A stretch of DNA of 64,000 nt, from assembly GCF_022370755.2 (NCBI RefSeq), contig NZ_CP092364.2, forward strand, positions 3,224,001 through 3,288,000. The letters are read 5' to 3'. A program made the translations under genes and the position numbers. The stretch is from Mycolicibacterium goodii. Its GTDB lineage: Bacteria > Actinomycetota > Actinomycetes > Mycobacteriales > Mycobacteriaceae. Shown in pieces: positions 15,521 to 24,686 of the stretch (the stretch's first letter is position 1; each line of letters begins with the position of its first letter). The notes beneath the pieces are model-generated. The model saw only the letters and a program-made list of their open reading frames with translations. It was not told the DNA's origin and did no database searches.

Positions 15521-17341
15521 TCACACGAGGTAGTCGGCGGGCATGCTGTCGAACATGGTCTTGCACATGCGGACCGCGTACTCCGAACTGCCGCCGCCGA
15601 CGATCAACGCGGCGAACGCCAGATCGCCGCGGTACCCCGCGAACCACGAGTGCGATCCGCCGGCGAACTCCGCCTCTCCGGTCTTGCCCCGCACGTCGCC
15701 GACGCCTTTGAGATCTTTGGCGGTGCCGTTGGTGACGACGAGTTGCATCATCGGGCGCAGCCCGTCGACCACCTTGGGGCTGATCGGGGTCGCCTCGCCG
15801 TCGACGGCGGTCTCGTGCCCCTCGATGAGGTGCGGCACCGGGGTGCGGCCCGCGGCGACGGTCGCGGCGACCATGGCCATACCGAACGGGCTCGCGAGCA
15901 CCTTGCCCTGTCCGAAACCGTCCTCGGTGCGTTCGGCGAGGTTCACGGTCGGAGGGACCGATCCGGAGACGGTCGGCAGGCCCGCAACCTGGTAGTCGAG
16001 CCCGAGACCGTACTGTGCGGCGGCCTGTGTGAGACCGCGCGGCGGCATCCGGCTCGCGAGTTCGGCGAACGTCGTGTTGCACGAACTGGCGAACGCGCGT
16101 GACATCGGCACGACCCCGAGGTCGAAGCCGCCGTAGTTGGGCACCGTACGGTGGCCGATGTCGAGCTTGCCCGGGCAGCCCAACAACGTGTTGGGCGTTG
16201 CCATGTCGCGGTCGATGGCCGCCCCCGCGGTGACGATCTTGAAGGTCGAGCCGGGCGGATACAGACCCATGGTCGCGAGCGGACCTCCGGCGTCGGCGGC
16301 GGCGTTCTGCGCCACCGCGAGGATCTCCCCGGTGGACGGCTTGATCGCCACGATCATCGCCTGCTTGCCGGTGGTGTTGACCGCGTTCTGCGCGGCGTTC
16401 TGCACGGCGCGGTCCAAACTGATGGTGACCGACGGTGCGGGTTGTCCGGGAACCTCGTTGAGCACGTCGACGTCGACGCCGTTCTGGTTGACCGTGACGA
16501 TGCGCCAGCCCGGCTGGCCGTCGAGGTCGTCGATCACGGCCTTCTTGACCTCGTTGACGATCGCCGGCGCGAAAGTCTCGTCCGTGGGCAACAATTCGGC
16601 CTGCGGGGTGACGACGACACCGGCGAGCCCGGCGATCGCCGGTGCCACGCGATCGTGGTCGGCCTGCTTGAGCGTGATGAGGCTCAACGGCTGCGCCGAG
16701 GAACTCGCCTGCTCGGCCAACCGCTGCGGGTCCAGGCCGGGATCGAACGGGCGCAACGCCTCGGCGACCGCGCGTGCCGCCGTCATCAGCCCCGCACCGG
16801 CGGCCCTGGCGTCGAGGGCGTAGTGGTAGATCTGGCCGGGTACCAACACGTCGGTTCCGCCGCGCTCGTTCACCGACGCCCGTCGCGGCGGATCGGCGCG
16901 CAAGGCGAAGGTCTGATGCTCGCCGAGTCGCGGGTGCAGACCCGTTGCGCTCCAGCGCACTTCCCAACGTCCTTCGTCGCGCACCATGTTGAGCTGACCG
17001 TCATAGGACCAGGTGCGGTTCTTGGGCAGATGCCACGTGTAGCGGTAGGCGACGCTGCCGGTGTCCTGGTTGTACTTCGATCCGAGGATCTGCGCGTCGA
17101 GGCGCAGCGCCTGCAGGCCGTTCCATGCCTCGTTGAGCGCGGTCTTGGCCTCTGCCGGGCGGTCGGACAGTTCGGCGGCCCTGGCGGTGTCGCCGGTCGC
17201 CAGTGCCGCGAAGAACATCTCGGCGGCCGGTTCGGGTCCGTTGGGGCGCGGTGTGCAACCGCTCAGCGCCGAAGCCGCGACCACACCGATGACGGTGAGC
17301 AGACCGGCAGTCCGTGTGACTGATGATGTTCGAGTTGCCAT
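15521..17341 (-). CDS. Penicillin-binding lipoprotein, class B PBP with MecA-like NTF2 domain (Rv2864c-like)
   Basis: The 606-residue protein has a lipobox LSGC (Cys29), an NTF2-like MecA_N domain (about 40-145), a dimerisation/linker region and a transpeptidase domain. The active-site motifs are present: nucleophile Ser365 in PPGSTFK, SCN at 420-422 and KTG at 553-555. It should cross-link peptidoglycan on the outside of the plasma membrane and is a likely beta-lactam target. The gene order with map, GNAT and ispG matches M. tuberculosis, where the orthologue is PbpLipo-like. The ATG start begins a proper signal sequence. Confidence 0.93.
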   Translation of the reverse strand: MATRTSSVTRTAGLLTVIGVVAASALSGCTPRPNGPEPAAEMFFAALATGDTARAAELSDRPAEAKTALNEAWNGLQALRLDAQILGSKYNQDTGSVAYRYTWHLPKNRTWSYDGQLNMVRDEGRWEVRWSATGLHPRLGEHQTFALRADPPRRASVNERGGTDVLVPGQIYHYALDARAAGAGLMTAARAVAEALRPFDPGLDPQRLAEQASSSAQPLSLITLKQADHDRVAPAIAGLAGVVVTPQAELLPTDETFAPAIVNEVKKAVIDDLDGQPGWRIVTVNQNGVDVDVLNEVPGQPAPSVTISLDRAVQNAAQNAVNTTGKQAMIVAIKPSTGEILAVAQNAAADAGGPLATMGLYPPGSTFKIVTAGAAIDRDMATPNTLLGCPGKLDIGHRTVPNYGGFDLGVVPMSRAFASSCNTTFAELASRMPPRGLTQAAAQYGLGLDYQVAGLPTVSGSVPPTVNLAERTEDGFGQGKVLASPFGMAMVAATVAAGRTPVPHLIEGHETAVDGEATPISPKVVDGLRPMMQLVVTNGTAKDLKGVGDVRGKTGEAEFAGGSHSWFAGYRGDLAFAALIVGGGSSEYAVRMCKTMFDSMPADYLV

Positions 17342-17469
17342 TGAGACTGATGGTACGAACGATGCGGTGGTTTCTTCGGAGGCGCACCGATACCGGATCG
17401 AGACACCGGTGAGGTCGTCCGGTGATCTGGGGTGGAGGGCGCCCGACGGGCGCCGTCAACGCCTCGCGG

Positions 17470-18078
17470 TCAGATCGCCAGGCCCCGCAGCACGATCTCC
17501 AGGCCGCGCCGGAACTCGTCGTCCGCGGTGATCCGGCGCGCCACGGAGGCGGTCTCCGACAGGTGCGGGAACTCGTCCGCGGGCAGTTCGGCGAGCGCCT
17601 GCGTACCCGGGCCCGACAACGCGCTGTAGTGCTCGACCTCCAGCGCCCCGAAGACATAGGCGAGCAGGGCACGGAACGCGTACACCCGGCGCTTCCCGGT
17701 ATGGCCGGCCTCGGCAAGCACACCGAGCACCGTCTCTCCCCACCGCAACGATGCCGGTGCGTGGTGCCGGTGTGCGAGCACGAGAGGGACGACGGCCGGA
17801 TGCTGCGCCGTGGCGTGACGCACCCGTTCGGCCAGCACGAAGATCCGATGGCGCGCCGACCGGTCCGGCAATGCCAGGTCGACCGTCTCCAGTACGAGGT
17901 CGACCACCATCGCCTCGAGTTCGTCGCGGTCGGCGACGTACCGGTACAGCGACATCGTGCCGGTCCCGAGCCTGCGTGCCACGGTGCGCATCGACAGCGC
18001 AGCCAGGCCGTCGACGTCGACGACCTCGAGCGCGGCGGCGGCGATCTGGTGAGGGCTGAGCGAGCGTTGGCGTGGCAT
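17470..18078 (-). CDS. TetR-family transcriptional regulator
   Basis: A 202-residue TetR protein with an N-terminal helix-turn-helix (IAAAALEVVDVDGLAALSM then VARRLGTGTMSLYRYVADR) and a C-terminal TetR_C-type helical domain. The ATG at 18078 starts PRQRSLS and was preferred to one 54 bases upstream, which would place coding sequence over the operator. It is divergent from the peroxiredoxin-like gene and a 25-bp palindrome lies between them. It probably represses that gene and itself. Confidence 0.85.
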   Translation of the reverse strand: MPRQRSLSPHQIAAAALEVVDVDGLAALSMRTVARRLGTGTMSLYRYVADRDELEAMVVDLVLETVDLALPDRSARHRIFVLAERVRHATAQHPAVVPLVLAHRHHAPASLRWGETVLGVLAEAGHTGKRRVYAFRALLAYVFGALEVEHYSALSGPGTQALAELPADEFPHLSETASVARRITADDEFRRGLEIVLRGLAI

Positions 18079-18114
18079 GACGTTGACAGCGTACGCCGTA
18101 CACCATAGCGTCGA

Positions 18115-18139
18115 CGTTAGCGTACAGCGCACGCTAACG
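18115..18139. promoter_or_regulatory. TetR operator candidate, CGTTAGCGT-N7-ACGCTAACG
   Basis: A perfect inverted repeat with 9-bp arms lies in the 77-bp gap between the divergent TetR and peroxiredoxin-like genes. Half-site-like GTACGCC and TAGCGTCGAC sequences occur just to its left. The size and position are typical for an autoregulating TetR protein. Confidence 0.65.
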
Positions 18140-18155
18140 AACCCGAGGAGTTGCG

Positions 18156-18692
18156 ATGCCCCCTCCCACCACCATCACCACATCCGAATTCCACAGCATC
18201 ACAGGCGAACTCATAGCTGTTCCGGATCCGCAACGCCTGGTGCACCTGCAGTTCCGCCGGTTCGCCGGATGCCCGATCTGCAATCTGCATCTGCAGTCGT
18301 TCGTCGCACGCCACGACGAGATCGAACGCGCCTCGATCCGTGAGGTCGTGTTCTTCCATTCGCCCGCCGACGAACTGGCCGAGCACACAGCGGATCTGCC
18401 GTTCGCGACCGTCGCCGACCCGGACAAGGTCGTCTACCGCAGATTCGGCGTCGAGACGGGCGCTCGCGCCCTGCTCGATCCCCGTAGTTGGCCGGCCATC
18501 GTCCGCGGAGGCGCCTTGACGACTTTCGGGCGGTTCCGCGCGCCGGCGCTGCGGCAGCCCGGTGGGCGGCTCGGTCTCCCCGCGGACTTCCTCATCGGGC
18601 CGGACGGAACCGTGCTGGCCGCCAAGTACGGTCGACATGCCGACGATCAGTGGTCGGTGGACGAGGTGCTGGCGCACGCCGCGCGGCGGTGA
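18156..18692 (+). CDS. AhpC/TSA-like thioredoxin-fold protein with CPIC motif
   Basis: A 178-residue single-domain protein of the thioredoxin fold. The active-site segment is RRFAGCPICNLHL (Cys near 39 and 42), followed by strands REVVFFHSP and a C-terminal DFLIGPDGTVLAAKYG, which is the usual cis-Pro to C-terminal strand layout of peroxiredoxin-like proteins. Two Cys in a CxxC arrangement at the peroxidatic position suggest a redox activity rather than a classical 2-Cys Prx. A GAGGAG ribosome site precedes the ATG. It is divergent from a TetR regulator over a palindrome, so it is likely induced by a small molecule. Confidence 0.75.
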   Translation: MPPPTTITTSEFHSITGELIAVPDPQRLVHLQFRRFAGCPICNLHLQSFVARHDEIERASIREVVFFHSPADELAEHTADLPFATVADPDKVVYRRFGVETGARALLDPRSWPAIVRGGALTTFGRFRAPALRQPGGRLGLPADFLIGPDGTVLAAKYGRHADDQWSVDEVLAHAARR

Positions 18693-18701
18693 CGCCGGAC
18701 G

Positions 18702-19556
18702 TCAGTCCAGCAGCACCGTGGCGAACGTGCCGACCTGCTCGAATCCGATGCGGTCGTAGGTGGCCCGGGCGACGGTGTTGTAATCGTTGACGTAGAGGCT
18801 GGCGGTGCGTCCTCCGGCGACCACCGCGGCCGCCAACGCCGCCGTACCCGCCGTGCCGAGGCCGTGGCCACGCCATTCGGGGTGCACCCACACCCCCTGG
18901 ATCTGCCCGACGGCCGGTGACTGCGCACCGACCTCGGCCTTGAACACCACCTCGCCGCGTTCGAACCGGGCCCACGCGCGTCCCGTGGCGATCAGACCTG
19001 CGATGCGCCGCCGGTAGCCGCGTCCACCGTCACCCACACGCGGGTCGACCCCGACCTCGCCGATGAACATGTCGATGGCCGCCACGAGGTAGGCGTCGAT
19101 CTCGTCCATGCGCACAGGCCGTACCGCCGGGTCGATCGCGCACTGCGGCATCGCATTCAACGCCATCAGCGGCTGCTGGGCCCGCACATCACGCGCCGGA
19201 CCCCACAACGACTGGAGGCGCTCCCACATCGGCAGCACGAGTTCGGCGCGTCCGACCAGCGACGAGCACCGTCGCGCCATGCTCATCGCCTTGTCGGAGA
19301 ACGCCTTCAGATCGTCGAGGCTGCCGCGCAGCGGAATCATGTTGGGCCCCGCATAACACAGCGACTCGCTGGGCTTGCGCCGCGTCCAGAGCTCACCTCC
19401 GATGGCCCCCGGTTCGGCGCCGAACTCCGCGACGCGGGCAGCCACCATGCAGCCGGCGACCGGATCCTCGTCGAGTACACGCATCACCGCGGCGGTGTCA
19501 CGCACCACGGACACCCGTCGCTCATCGACCAGGCGGAAAAGGGGCGGCGCCGACAT
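18702..19556 (-). CDS. GNAT-family N-acetyltransferase with DUF4081 domain (Rv2867c-like)
   Basis: The 284-residue protein has an N-terminal DUF4081 domain (about 15-130) and a C-terminal GNAT domain (about 145-280) with the acetyl-CoA loop HPEWRGHGLGTAG and the closing ATYDRIGFEQVG strand. The acceptor is unknown. It follows ispG in the same direction; the 57-base gap contains a small TGACCC-N8-GGGTCA inverted repeat (19590-19609). Mycobacterial gene order is conserved here. Confidence 0.85.
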   Translation of the reverse strand: MSAPPLFRLVDERRVSVVRDTAAVMRVLDEDPVAGCMVAARVAEFGAEPGAIGGELWTRRKPSESLCYAGPNMIPLRGSLDDLKAFSDKAMSMARRCSSLVGRAELVLPMWERLQSLWGPARDVRAQQPLMALNAMPQCAIDPAVRPVRMDEIDAYLVAAIDMFIGEVGVDPRVGDGGRGYRRRIAGLIATGRAWARFERGEVVFKAEVGAQSPAVGQIQGVWVHPEWRGHGLGTAGTAALAAAVVAGGRTASLYVNDYNTVARATYDRIGFEQVGTFATVLLD

Positions 19557-19613
19557 CGGTGACTCTCTCTGCTCAACCCGGGGGTGTGGTGACCCGGCTC
19601 ACAGGGTCATCAC

Positions 19614-20780
19614 TCAGCTTACGGTCACCACGGGCGAACCGCCGGATTCAGACGAACCCCGCGCCGTGCCGATTTCTTCGGCGAGCCGCATGGCCTCTTC
19701 GATCAGCGTCTCGACGATTTGCGCCTCGGGCACCGTCTTGATGACCTCACCCTTGACGAAGATCTGACCTTTGCCGTTACCGGAGGCCACACCGAGGTCG
19801 GCCTCGCGGGCCTCACCCGGACCGTTGACCACGCAACCCATCACCGCGACACGCAGCGGGACGTCGAGCCCGTCGAGACCCGCGGTGACCGCGTTGGCCA
19901 GCGTGTAGACGTCCACCTGGGCGCGCCCGCACGACGGGCACGACACGATCTCCAGCCCGCGCGGACGCAGGTTCAGCGACTCCAGGATCTGGTTGCCCAC
20001 CTTGACCTCTTCAGCGGGCGGCGCCGACAGCGAGACGCGGATGGTGTCGCCGATGCCCTTGGACAGCAATGCCCCGAACGCGACCGCAGACTTGATCGTG
20101 CCCTGGAAGGCCGGACCGGCCTCGGTGACGCCGAGGTGCAGCGGATAGTCGCACTGGGCGGCCAGCAGCTCGTAGGCGGCGACCATGATCACCGGATCGT
20201 TGTGCTTGACACTGATCTTGATGTCGCCGAAGCCGTGCTCCTCGAACAGCGACGCCTCCCACAGGGCCGACTCGACGAGGGCCTCGGGCGTGGCCTTGCC
20301 GTACTTCTCCAGGAACCGCTTGTCGAGCGAGCCGGCGTTGACCCCGATGCGGATCGGGATGCCCGCATCCCCGGCGGCCTTGGCGACCTCGGCGACCCGC
20401 CCGTCGAACTCCTTGATGTTGCCTGGGTTCACGCGCACCGCGGCACATCCGGCGTCGATCGCGGCGAAGATGTACTTGGGCTGGAAGTGGATGTCGGCGA
20501 TCACCGGGATCTGGCTGTGCCGTGCGATCTCGGCCAGCGCGTCGGCGTCCTCCTGGCGCGGGCACGCCACGCGCACGATGTCACAACCCGACGCGGTCAG
20601 CTCGGCGATCTGCTGCAGCGTGGCGTTGACGTCGTGGGTCTTGGTGGTGCACATCGACTGCACCGCGATCGGGTGCTCGCTGCCGATGCCGACACCGCCC
20701 ACGTTCAGCTGACGGGTCTTGCGCCGGGGGGCCAGCGTGGGCGCGGGCGGAGCCGGCATACCCAGACCGATGGAAGTCAC
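19614..20780 (-). CDS. ispG: 4-hydroxy-3-methylbut-2-enyl diphosphate synthase (IspG/GcpE)
   Basis: A 388-residue enzyme of the MEP isoprenoid pathway that converts methylerythritol cyclodiphosphate to HMBPP using a [4Fe-4S] cluster. The cluster ligands are visible as Cys281 and Cys284 (SCPSCGR), Cys316 ([10 protein letters not shown]) and Glu323. The N-terminal TIM barrel has the [12 protein letters not shown] and RVNPGNI motifs. It is third in a dxr-rip1-ispG run, so two MEP enzymes flank the site-2 protease. Confidence 0.96.
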   Translation of the reverse strand: MTSIGLGMPAPPAPTLAPRRKTRQLNVGGVGIGSEHPIAVQSMCTTKTHDVNATLQQIAELTASGCDIVRVACPRQEDADALAEIARHSQIPVIADIHFQPKYIFAAIDAGCAAVRVNPGNIKEFDGRVAEVAKAAGDAGIPIRIGVNAGSLDKRFLEKYGKATPEALVESALWEASLFEEHGFGDIKISVKHNDPVIMVAAYELLAAQCDYPLHLGVTEAGPAFQGTIKSAVAFGALLSKGIGDTIRVSLSAPPAEEVKVGNQILESLNLRPRGLEIVSCPSCGRAQVDVYTLANAVTAGLDGLDVPLRVAVMGCVVNGPGEAREADLGVASGNGKGQIFVKGEVIKTVPEAQIVETLIEEAMRLAEEIGTARGSSESGGSPVVTVS

Positions 20781-20798
20781 AGTGTCTCTCCTCGAAGG

Positions 20799-22019
20799 CT
20801 ATTGGAAGATGCTCAGTGGGTTGACGAGGTCCGCGGTCACCGTCAGCAGCATGTAGCCGGCCACGACCGCGAGCACCACATAGGTGGCGGGCATGAGCTT
20901 GAGGTAGTTGACCGGGCCCGCCGCGACCATGCCGCGCGCGGAACGGATCATGTCGCGGATCTTCTCGTATGTGGCGACTGCGATGTGCCCGCCGTCGAAC
21001 GGCAGCAGCGGCACCAGGTTGATCGCGCCCAACACGAAGTTCAGCTGCGCGAGAAAGAACCAGAACGCCACCCACAGCCCGGCGTCGACGGTCTCGCCGC
21101 CGATGATGCTGGCGCCGACGACGCTGATGGGCGTCTCCTTGTCGCGCTCCCCGCCACCGATGGCCTCCACGAGAGCGCCGATCTTGGTGGGGATCTTCGC
21201 CAGGGCTTTGCCGAGTTCGACCGCGAGATCGCCGGTGAACGCGAACGTCGCAGGCACCGCGGTGATGGGGTTGTACTGCGCGGGCGGTGCTACCGGCACC
21301 GCACTCACCCCGATCGCGCCGACCGTGCTCGGCGCCGACGCGTCGGCGTCGGTGAAGCGTTGTGTCTGGGTGACGTCGACGACGGTGTCCATGAGGCGCC
21401 CGTCGCGCTTGAATTCGACCGTGACCGGACCGTCGAGCTTGCGGACGGCCGCGGCCATCCCGGCGAAGTCCTTGACCTCGGTGTCACCGACCTTGACGAT
21501 CTCGTCGCCCGCCTGGATGCCCGCCAGAGCCGCCGGGCCGGGGCCCGTGCACTCCCCCATCTTCTCGAGGCTGATCTGCGGTGCGACGCAACCGGTCTCG
21601 CCGACGATGGCGGTGGTGGGCTGATGCAGGTTGGGCAGGCCCCACACGATCGCGATGCCGTAGATGAGCACCAGTCCGATGATGAAGTTCATCGCGGGTC
21701 CGGCGAACAGCACCGCGACGCGCTTCCACACCTTCTGCTTGTACATCGCGTAGGGCCGGTCCTCGGGCGCGATTTCGTCGACCGACGTCATGCCCGCGAT
21801 GTCGCAGAATCCGCCCAGCGGGATCGCCTTGATGCCGTACTCGGTCTGGCCGAGTCGGTTGGCCCGGCGCGTGGACCACAGGGTCGGCCCGAACCCGACG
21901 AAGTAGCGACGGACCTTCATCCCGGTGGCGCGCGCCACCCACATGTGGCCGCATTCGTGCAGTGCCACTGAAACCAGGATGGCCAGTGCGAACAGCACGA
22001 TGCCGATTCCGAACATCAT
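20799..22019 (-). CDS. rip1: Site-2 protease Rip1 (RseP-like zinc metalloprotease)
   Basis: A 406-residue multi-pass membrane protease. The zinc site HECGH (residues 21-25) lies in the first transmembrane segment, a PDZ domain occupies about 120-230 ([17 protein letters not shown]), and the third zinc ligand is in the FDGGH motif of the C-terminal membrane segment. Rip1 cuts membrane-embedded anti-sigma factors after a first cleavage and so controls envelope and metal responses. Two ATGs occur at the start; the first overlaps the dxr stop as ATGA. Confidence 0.94.
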   Translation of the reverse strand: MMFGIGIVLFALAILVSVALHECGHMWVARATGMKVRRYFVGFGPTLWSTRRANRLGQTEYGIKAIPLGGFCDIAGMTSVDEIAPEDRPYAMYKQKVWKRVAVLFAGPAMNFIIGLVLIYGIAIVWGLPNLHQPTTAIVGETGCVAPQISLEKMGECTGPGPAALAGIQAGDEIVKVGDTEVKDFAGMAAAVRKLDGPVTVEFKRDGRLMDTVVDVTQTQRFTDADASAPSTVGAIGVSAVPVAPPAQYNPITAVPATFAFTGDLAVELGKALAKIPTKIGALVEAIGGGERDKETPISVVGASIIGGETVDAGLWVAFWFFLAQLNFVLGAINLVPLLPFDGGHIAVATYEKIRDMIRSARGMVAAGPVNYLKLMPATYVVLAVVAGYMLLTVTADLVNPLSIFQ

Positions 22020-23197
22020 TTGGTGACGAGCCCTCTTCTGACGGATTTCTGCTCGACGACCCGCCCGGCCTGCTCCCGGGCCCAGCGTTGTGCGTCGAGT
22101 ACGTCATCCACGGTAGCCGGTTCGGCGGCCCACCGGTCGGCGGCGTGCAACACGTCACCCACGGTTTCGACGATGTCGGGGAACCCGATGCGCCCGTCGA
22201 GGAAGGCCTCGGCGGCCTCCTCGTTGGCCGAGTTGTAGACCGCGGTGAGGCAGCCGCCCTTCTGCCCGGCGTGTCGGGCCAGGTCCACCGCGGGGAACAC
22301 CTCGTTGTCCAGGGGCAGGAACTCCCATGTCGAGGCCGTGGAGAAGTCGCAGGCCGCCGCGGCTCCGGGGATGCGGTCGGGCCAGCCCAGGGCCAGCGCG
22401 ATCGGCAGTTTCATATCGGGCGGGCTGGCCTGCGCGAGCGTCGAGCCGTCGGTGAACGTCGCCATGGAGTGCACGATCGACTGCGGATGCACGACGACCT
22501 CGATGTCGTCGTAGTCGACGCCGAACAACAGGTGCGTCTCGATGAGCTCCAGCCCCTTGTTGACCAGAGTCGCCGAGTTCAGGGTGTTCATCGGACCCAT
22601 GGACCAGGTCGGGTGTTTGCCGGCCTGCTCGGGCGTGACGTGCCTGAGGTCCTCGGCCGACCAGCCGAGGAACGGGCCACCCGAGGCGGTCAGCACGATC
22701 TTGGCCAGTTCGGCCGCGGTACCCCCGCGCAGGCACTGGGCCATCGCGGAGTGTTCGGAGTCCACCGGCACGATCTGTCCGGGGGCGGCGGCTTTGAGGA
22801 CCAGCGGGCCGCCCGCGACGAGCGATTCCTTGTTGGCCAGAGCCAGCCGTGCGCCGGTGGCCAGCGCCGCGAGCGTCGGCTGCAGACCAAGCGCCCCGAC
22901 CAGCGCGTTGAGCACCACGTCGGCCTCGGTTTCCTCGACCAACCGGGTGACCGCGTCGCGACCGGCATAGGGCACGCCGCCCATCTTCTCGGCGGCGCCC
23001 GGGTCGGCGACGGCGATGTTGGTGACGCCGGTGGCGGCGCGCTGGGCGGCGAGCAGCTCGGGGTTGCCGCCCCCGGCTGCCAGGCCGACGACCTCGAACC
23101 GGTCGGGATTGGCGGCGATGACGTCGAGCGCCTGGGTGCCGATCGATCCGGTGCTTCCGAGGATCAGCACGCGCCGTCGCGCCGGGGAGTCGCTCAC
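22016..23197 (-). CDS. dxr: 1-deoxy-D-xylulose 5-phosphate reductoisomerase (Dxr/IspC)
   Basis: The second MEP-pathway enzyme, NADPH-dependent. It has the N-terminal Rossmann motif [13 protein letters not shown], the ALVGALG and LANKESLV motifs, the metal/substrate residues in VDSEHSA (Asp, Glu), the flexible loop GKHPTWSMG and the [12 protein letters not shown]-terminal element. The GTG at 23197 was chosen: it lies six bases after a CACAAT -10-like box, so it may be a leaderless start, and the length (393) is normal. An ATG at 23233 would add 12 residues. It is coupled to rip1 by a 4-base overlap. Confidence 0.95.
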   Translation of the reverse strand: MSDSPARRRVLILGSTGSIGTQALDVIAANPDRFEVVGLAAGGGNPELLAAQRAATGVTNIAVADPGAAEKMGGVPYAGRDAVTRLVEETEADVVLNALVGALGLQPTLAALATGARLALANKESLVAGGPLVLKAAAPGQIVPVDSEHSAMAQCLRGGTAAELAKIVLTASGGPFLGWSAEDLRHVTPEQAGKHPTWSMGPMNTLNSATLVNKGLELIETHLLFGVDYDDIEVVVHPQSIVHSMATFTDGSTLAQASPPDMKLPIALALGWPDRIPGAAAACDFSTASTWEFLPLDNEVFPAVDLARHAGQKGGCLTAVYNSANEEAAEAFLDGRIGFPDIVETVGDVLHAADRWAAEPATVDDVLDAQRWAREQAGRVVEQKSVRRGLVTK

Positions 23198-23239
23198 CCG
23201 TCTATTGTGCCGCGCTGCGGGCGCCCGACCCAATCAGCG

Positions 23240-24067
23240 TCATCCGCGCCGGGAGGACCGGTCTGCGGTCACCGGTCCGACCGCGCGGCGCACCGAGATG
23301 TCCCCCGAACCGGTACGGGCATGCACGATGAAGGTCTCGTCGCCGTCGGCCGGACCGTCCGAGGACTGCAGGCCGTTGTCGACGGCGCCGGAATGGGTCT
23401 TGAGGTCCAGCCGCGCCGCGGTGCCCTCGGGAATCCCGACCTCGACGTCGCCGCTGCCGGTCTGTGCCCGCAGCGCACCGGTGACCGCGGCTACGACGGT
23501 GACCGCACCCGACGCCGTCTGATGCCTGAGATTTCCGCGCAGGGTGCCGATGGTCAGGCTGCCGCTGGCCGCCTGGAATTTCGCGTCGCCGTCGATCCGG
23601 TCGATCGCCGCGTCGCCGGACGCCGTGGCGATCCGGGCGTCACCCGTCACCTCGCCGATGGTGATCTCGCCGGATGCGGTGTCCGCCTTGATGTTTCCGT
23701 AAACCGCGGCCACCCGCAGAGCACCGCTCGCCGAGGCGAATCGGCAATCCGAATAGACGCCGTCGGCATCGATATCGGCCGATGCCGATGAGAGGTCGAG
23801 GCGGGAGCGGGTGGGCAGCGCGATGTCGACGCGGACGGCTCCCCCTCGCCCCAACGACAGGATCTTCCTGCCCGCGGTCACCACGAGCGTGCCGTTGTGG
23901 AAATCGATCCGGGCCTGTTCGGCCGCCCGCACGTCGGAGGCGCGTTCGGGGTCACGCGGCCGGATCTCGACGACGGTGTCGTCGCGGTCGGAGGCCGCCA
24001 GGTGCACTGCACCGGCGACCACCTCGACCACGGCCGTGATCGGTACGGGCGTACGGAAGGTGGGCAT
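23240..24067 (-). CDS. DUF4097 family beta-repeat protein
   Basis: The 275-residue protein is built of short repeated beta units (SASADIDADG, TASGEITIGEV, TASGDAAIDRI, AASGSLTIGTL, TASGAVTVVA, GSGDVEVGI, GSGDISVRR) typical of DUF4097 solenoids. No signal peptide or membrane helix is seen. It follows the ribbon-helix-helix gene by 22 bases in the same direction, a pairing seen in other actinobacteria. The family is often linked to envelope-stress operons, but the role is unknown. Confidence 0.8.
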   Translation of the reverse strand: MPTFRTPVPITAVVEVVAGAVHLAASDRDDTVVEIRPRDPERASDVRAAEQARIDFHNGTLVVTAGRKILSLGRGGAVRVDIALPTRSRLDLSSASADIDADGVYSDCRFASASGALRVAAVYGNIKADTASGEITIGEVTGDARIATASGDAAIDRIDGDAKFQAASGSLTIGTLRGNLRHQTASGAVTVVAAVTGALRAQTGSGDVEVGIPEGTAARLDLKTHSGAVDNGLQSSDGPADGDETFIVHARTGSGDISVRRAVGPVTADRSSRRG

Positions 24068-24089
24068 CGGATCCTCCTATCGGTCGATC

Positions 24090-24590
24090 TCAGCGGACCC
24101 AGCCGCTGAAGGTCTTGCCTCCGGGTCCGGCGTGGCGAGCGGTGCCCGCGAGTGCCGCCGAGGCCGCCCGCACCAGCCACGCGTTCACCGAGACGCCGTC
24201 GCGACGGGCGGCGGCCTCCACCCCGGCGCGCAGGCTTTCCGGGAGCCGCAGCGACACGCGCCACGTACCGCCGTCATCGGTGTCACGACCGCGAGAACCG
24301 AGTTCGGGCCCGGCGACGTCGATGGCGGACACCGGGGCCGGCTCGGGCTCGGCGGGCTGGACCGCGAATTCGGGATCGCGTCCGGACAGCCGGACATGGA
24401 CCGATCCTGGAGCGAGCTCCCGGGTGATCAGCTCGGCCGCCTCGGACAGCACCTCGAGCAACGCCAGCCGGAGTGCGGATTCGAGCGGGGCGGTCAAGCG
24501 TTCGGCCAGCGCCTGTGCTTCGGCGCCACCCGCGCCCGCGGCAACCCCCAGTTCGTGCCGGACGGCGTCCACGTATGGCTGCAGGTCCAT
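24090..24590 (-). CDS. Ribbon-helix-helix (HicB/Arc-like) regulator
   Basis: The 166-residue protein ends in a ribbon-helix-helix-like segment (WRVSLRLPESLRAGVEAAARR then GVSVNAWLVRAASAAL), the DNA-binding form of HicB/Arc proteins. The N-terminal half is helical and rich in Ala and Glu, with no known domain. A tandem TTGACATCA repeat stands 10-29 bases upstream of its ATG and is the obvious candidate for its own operator. It is first in an operon with the DUF4097 gene. It has no HicA toxin partner nearby, so a toxin-antitoxin role is not supported. Confidence 0.7.
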   Translation of the reverse strand: MDLQPYVDAVRHELGVAAGAGGAEAQALAERLTAPLESALRLALLEVLSEAAELITRELAPGSVHVRLSGRDPEFAVQPAEPEPAPVSAIDVAGPELGSRGRDTDDGGTWRVSLRLPESLRAGVEAAARRDGVSVNAWLVRAASAALAGTARHAGPGGKTFSGWVR

Positions 24591-24599
24591 GACGCCATG

Positions 24600-24619
24600 T
24601 TGACATCACTTTGACATCA
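24600..24619. promoter_or_regulatory. Tandem TTGACATCA direct repeat upstream of the RHH regulator
   Basis: Two identical 9-mers (24600-24608 and 24611-24619) are spaced 11 bases apart, one helical turn. Ribbon-helix-helix proteins bind adjacent half sites on one DNA face, so this may be an autoregulatory operator. It also lies between the RHH gene and the plus-strand gene at 24687. Confidence 0.5.
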
Positions 24620-24686
24620 TCGCAAGCGTCAAGAATGGTGTCCTCGCCGTCACGACGGCGCTCCATCCGCGGGTTGAGGTGGCCCT

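Noticed and set aside
15480..16967. Open frame of 495 codons on the minus strand inside the PBP gene in another phase
   Set aside because: The in-phase PBP has all transpeptidase motifs; the other frame is Arg-rich filler.
19719..21971. Open frame of 750 codons on the plus strand opposite ispG and rip1
   Set aside because: It mirrors two certain minus-strand genes; its translation is Arg/Gly/His-rich with no domain. High GC makes such shadow frames common.
24090..24590. HicAB toxin-antitoxin system
   Set aside because: The RHH domain is HicB-like, but no small HicA toxin gene is adjacent; the partner is a DUF4097 protein.
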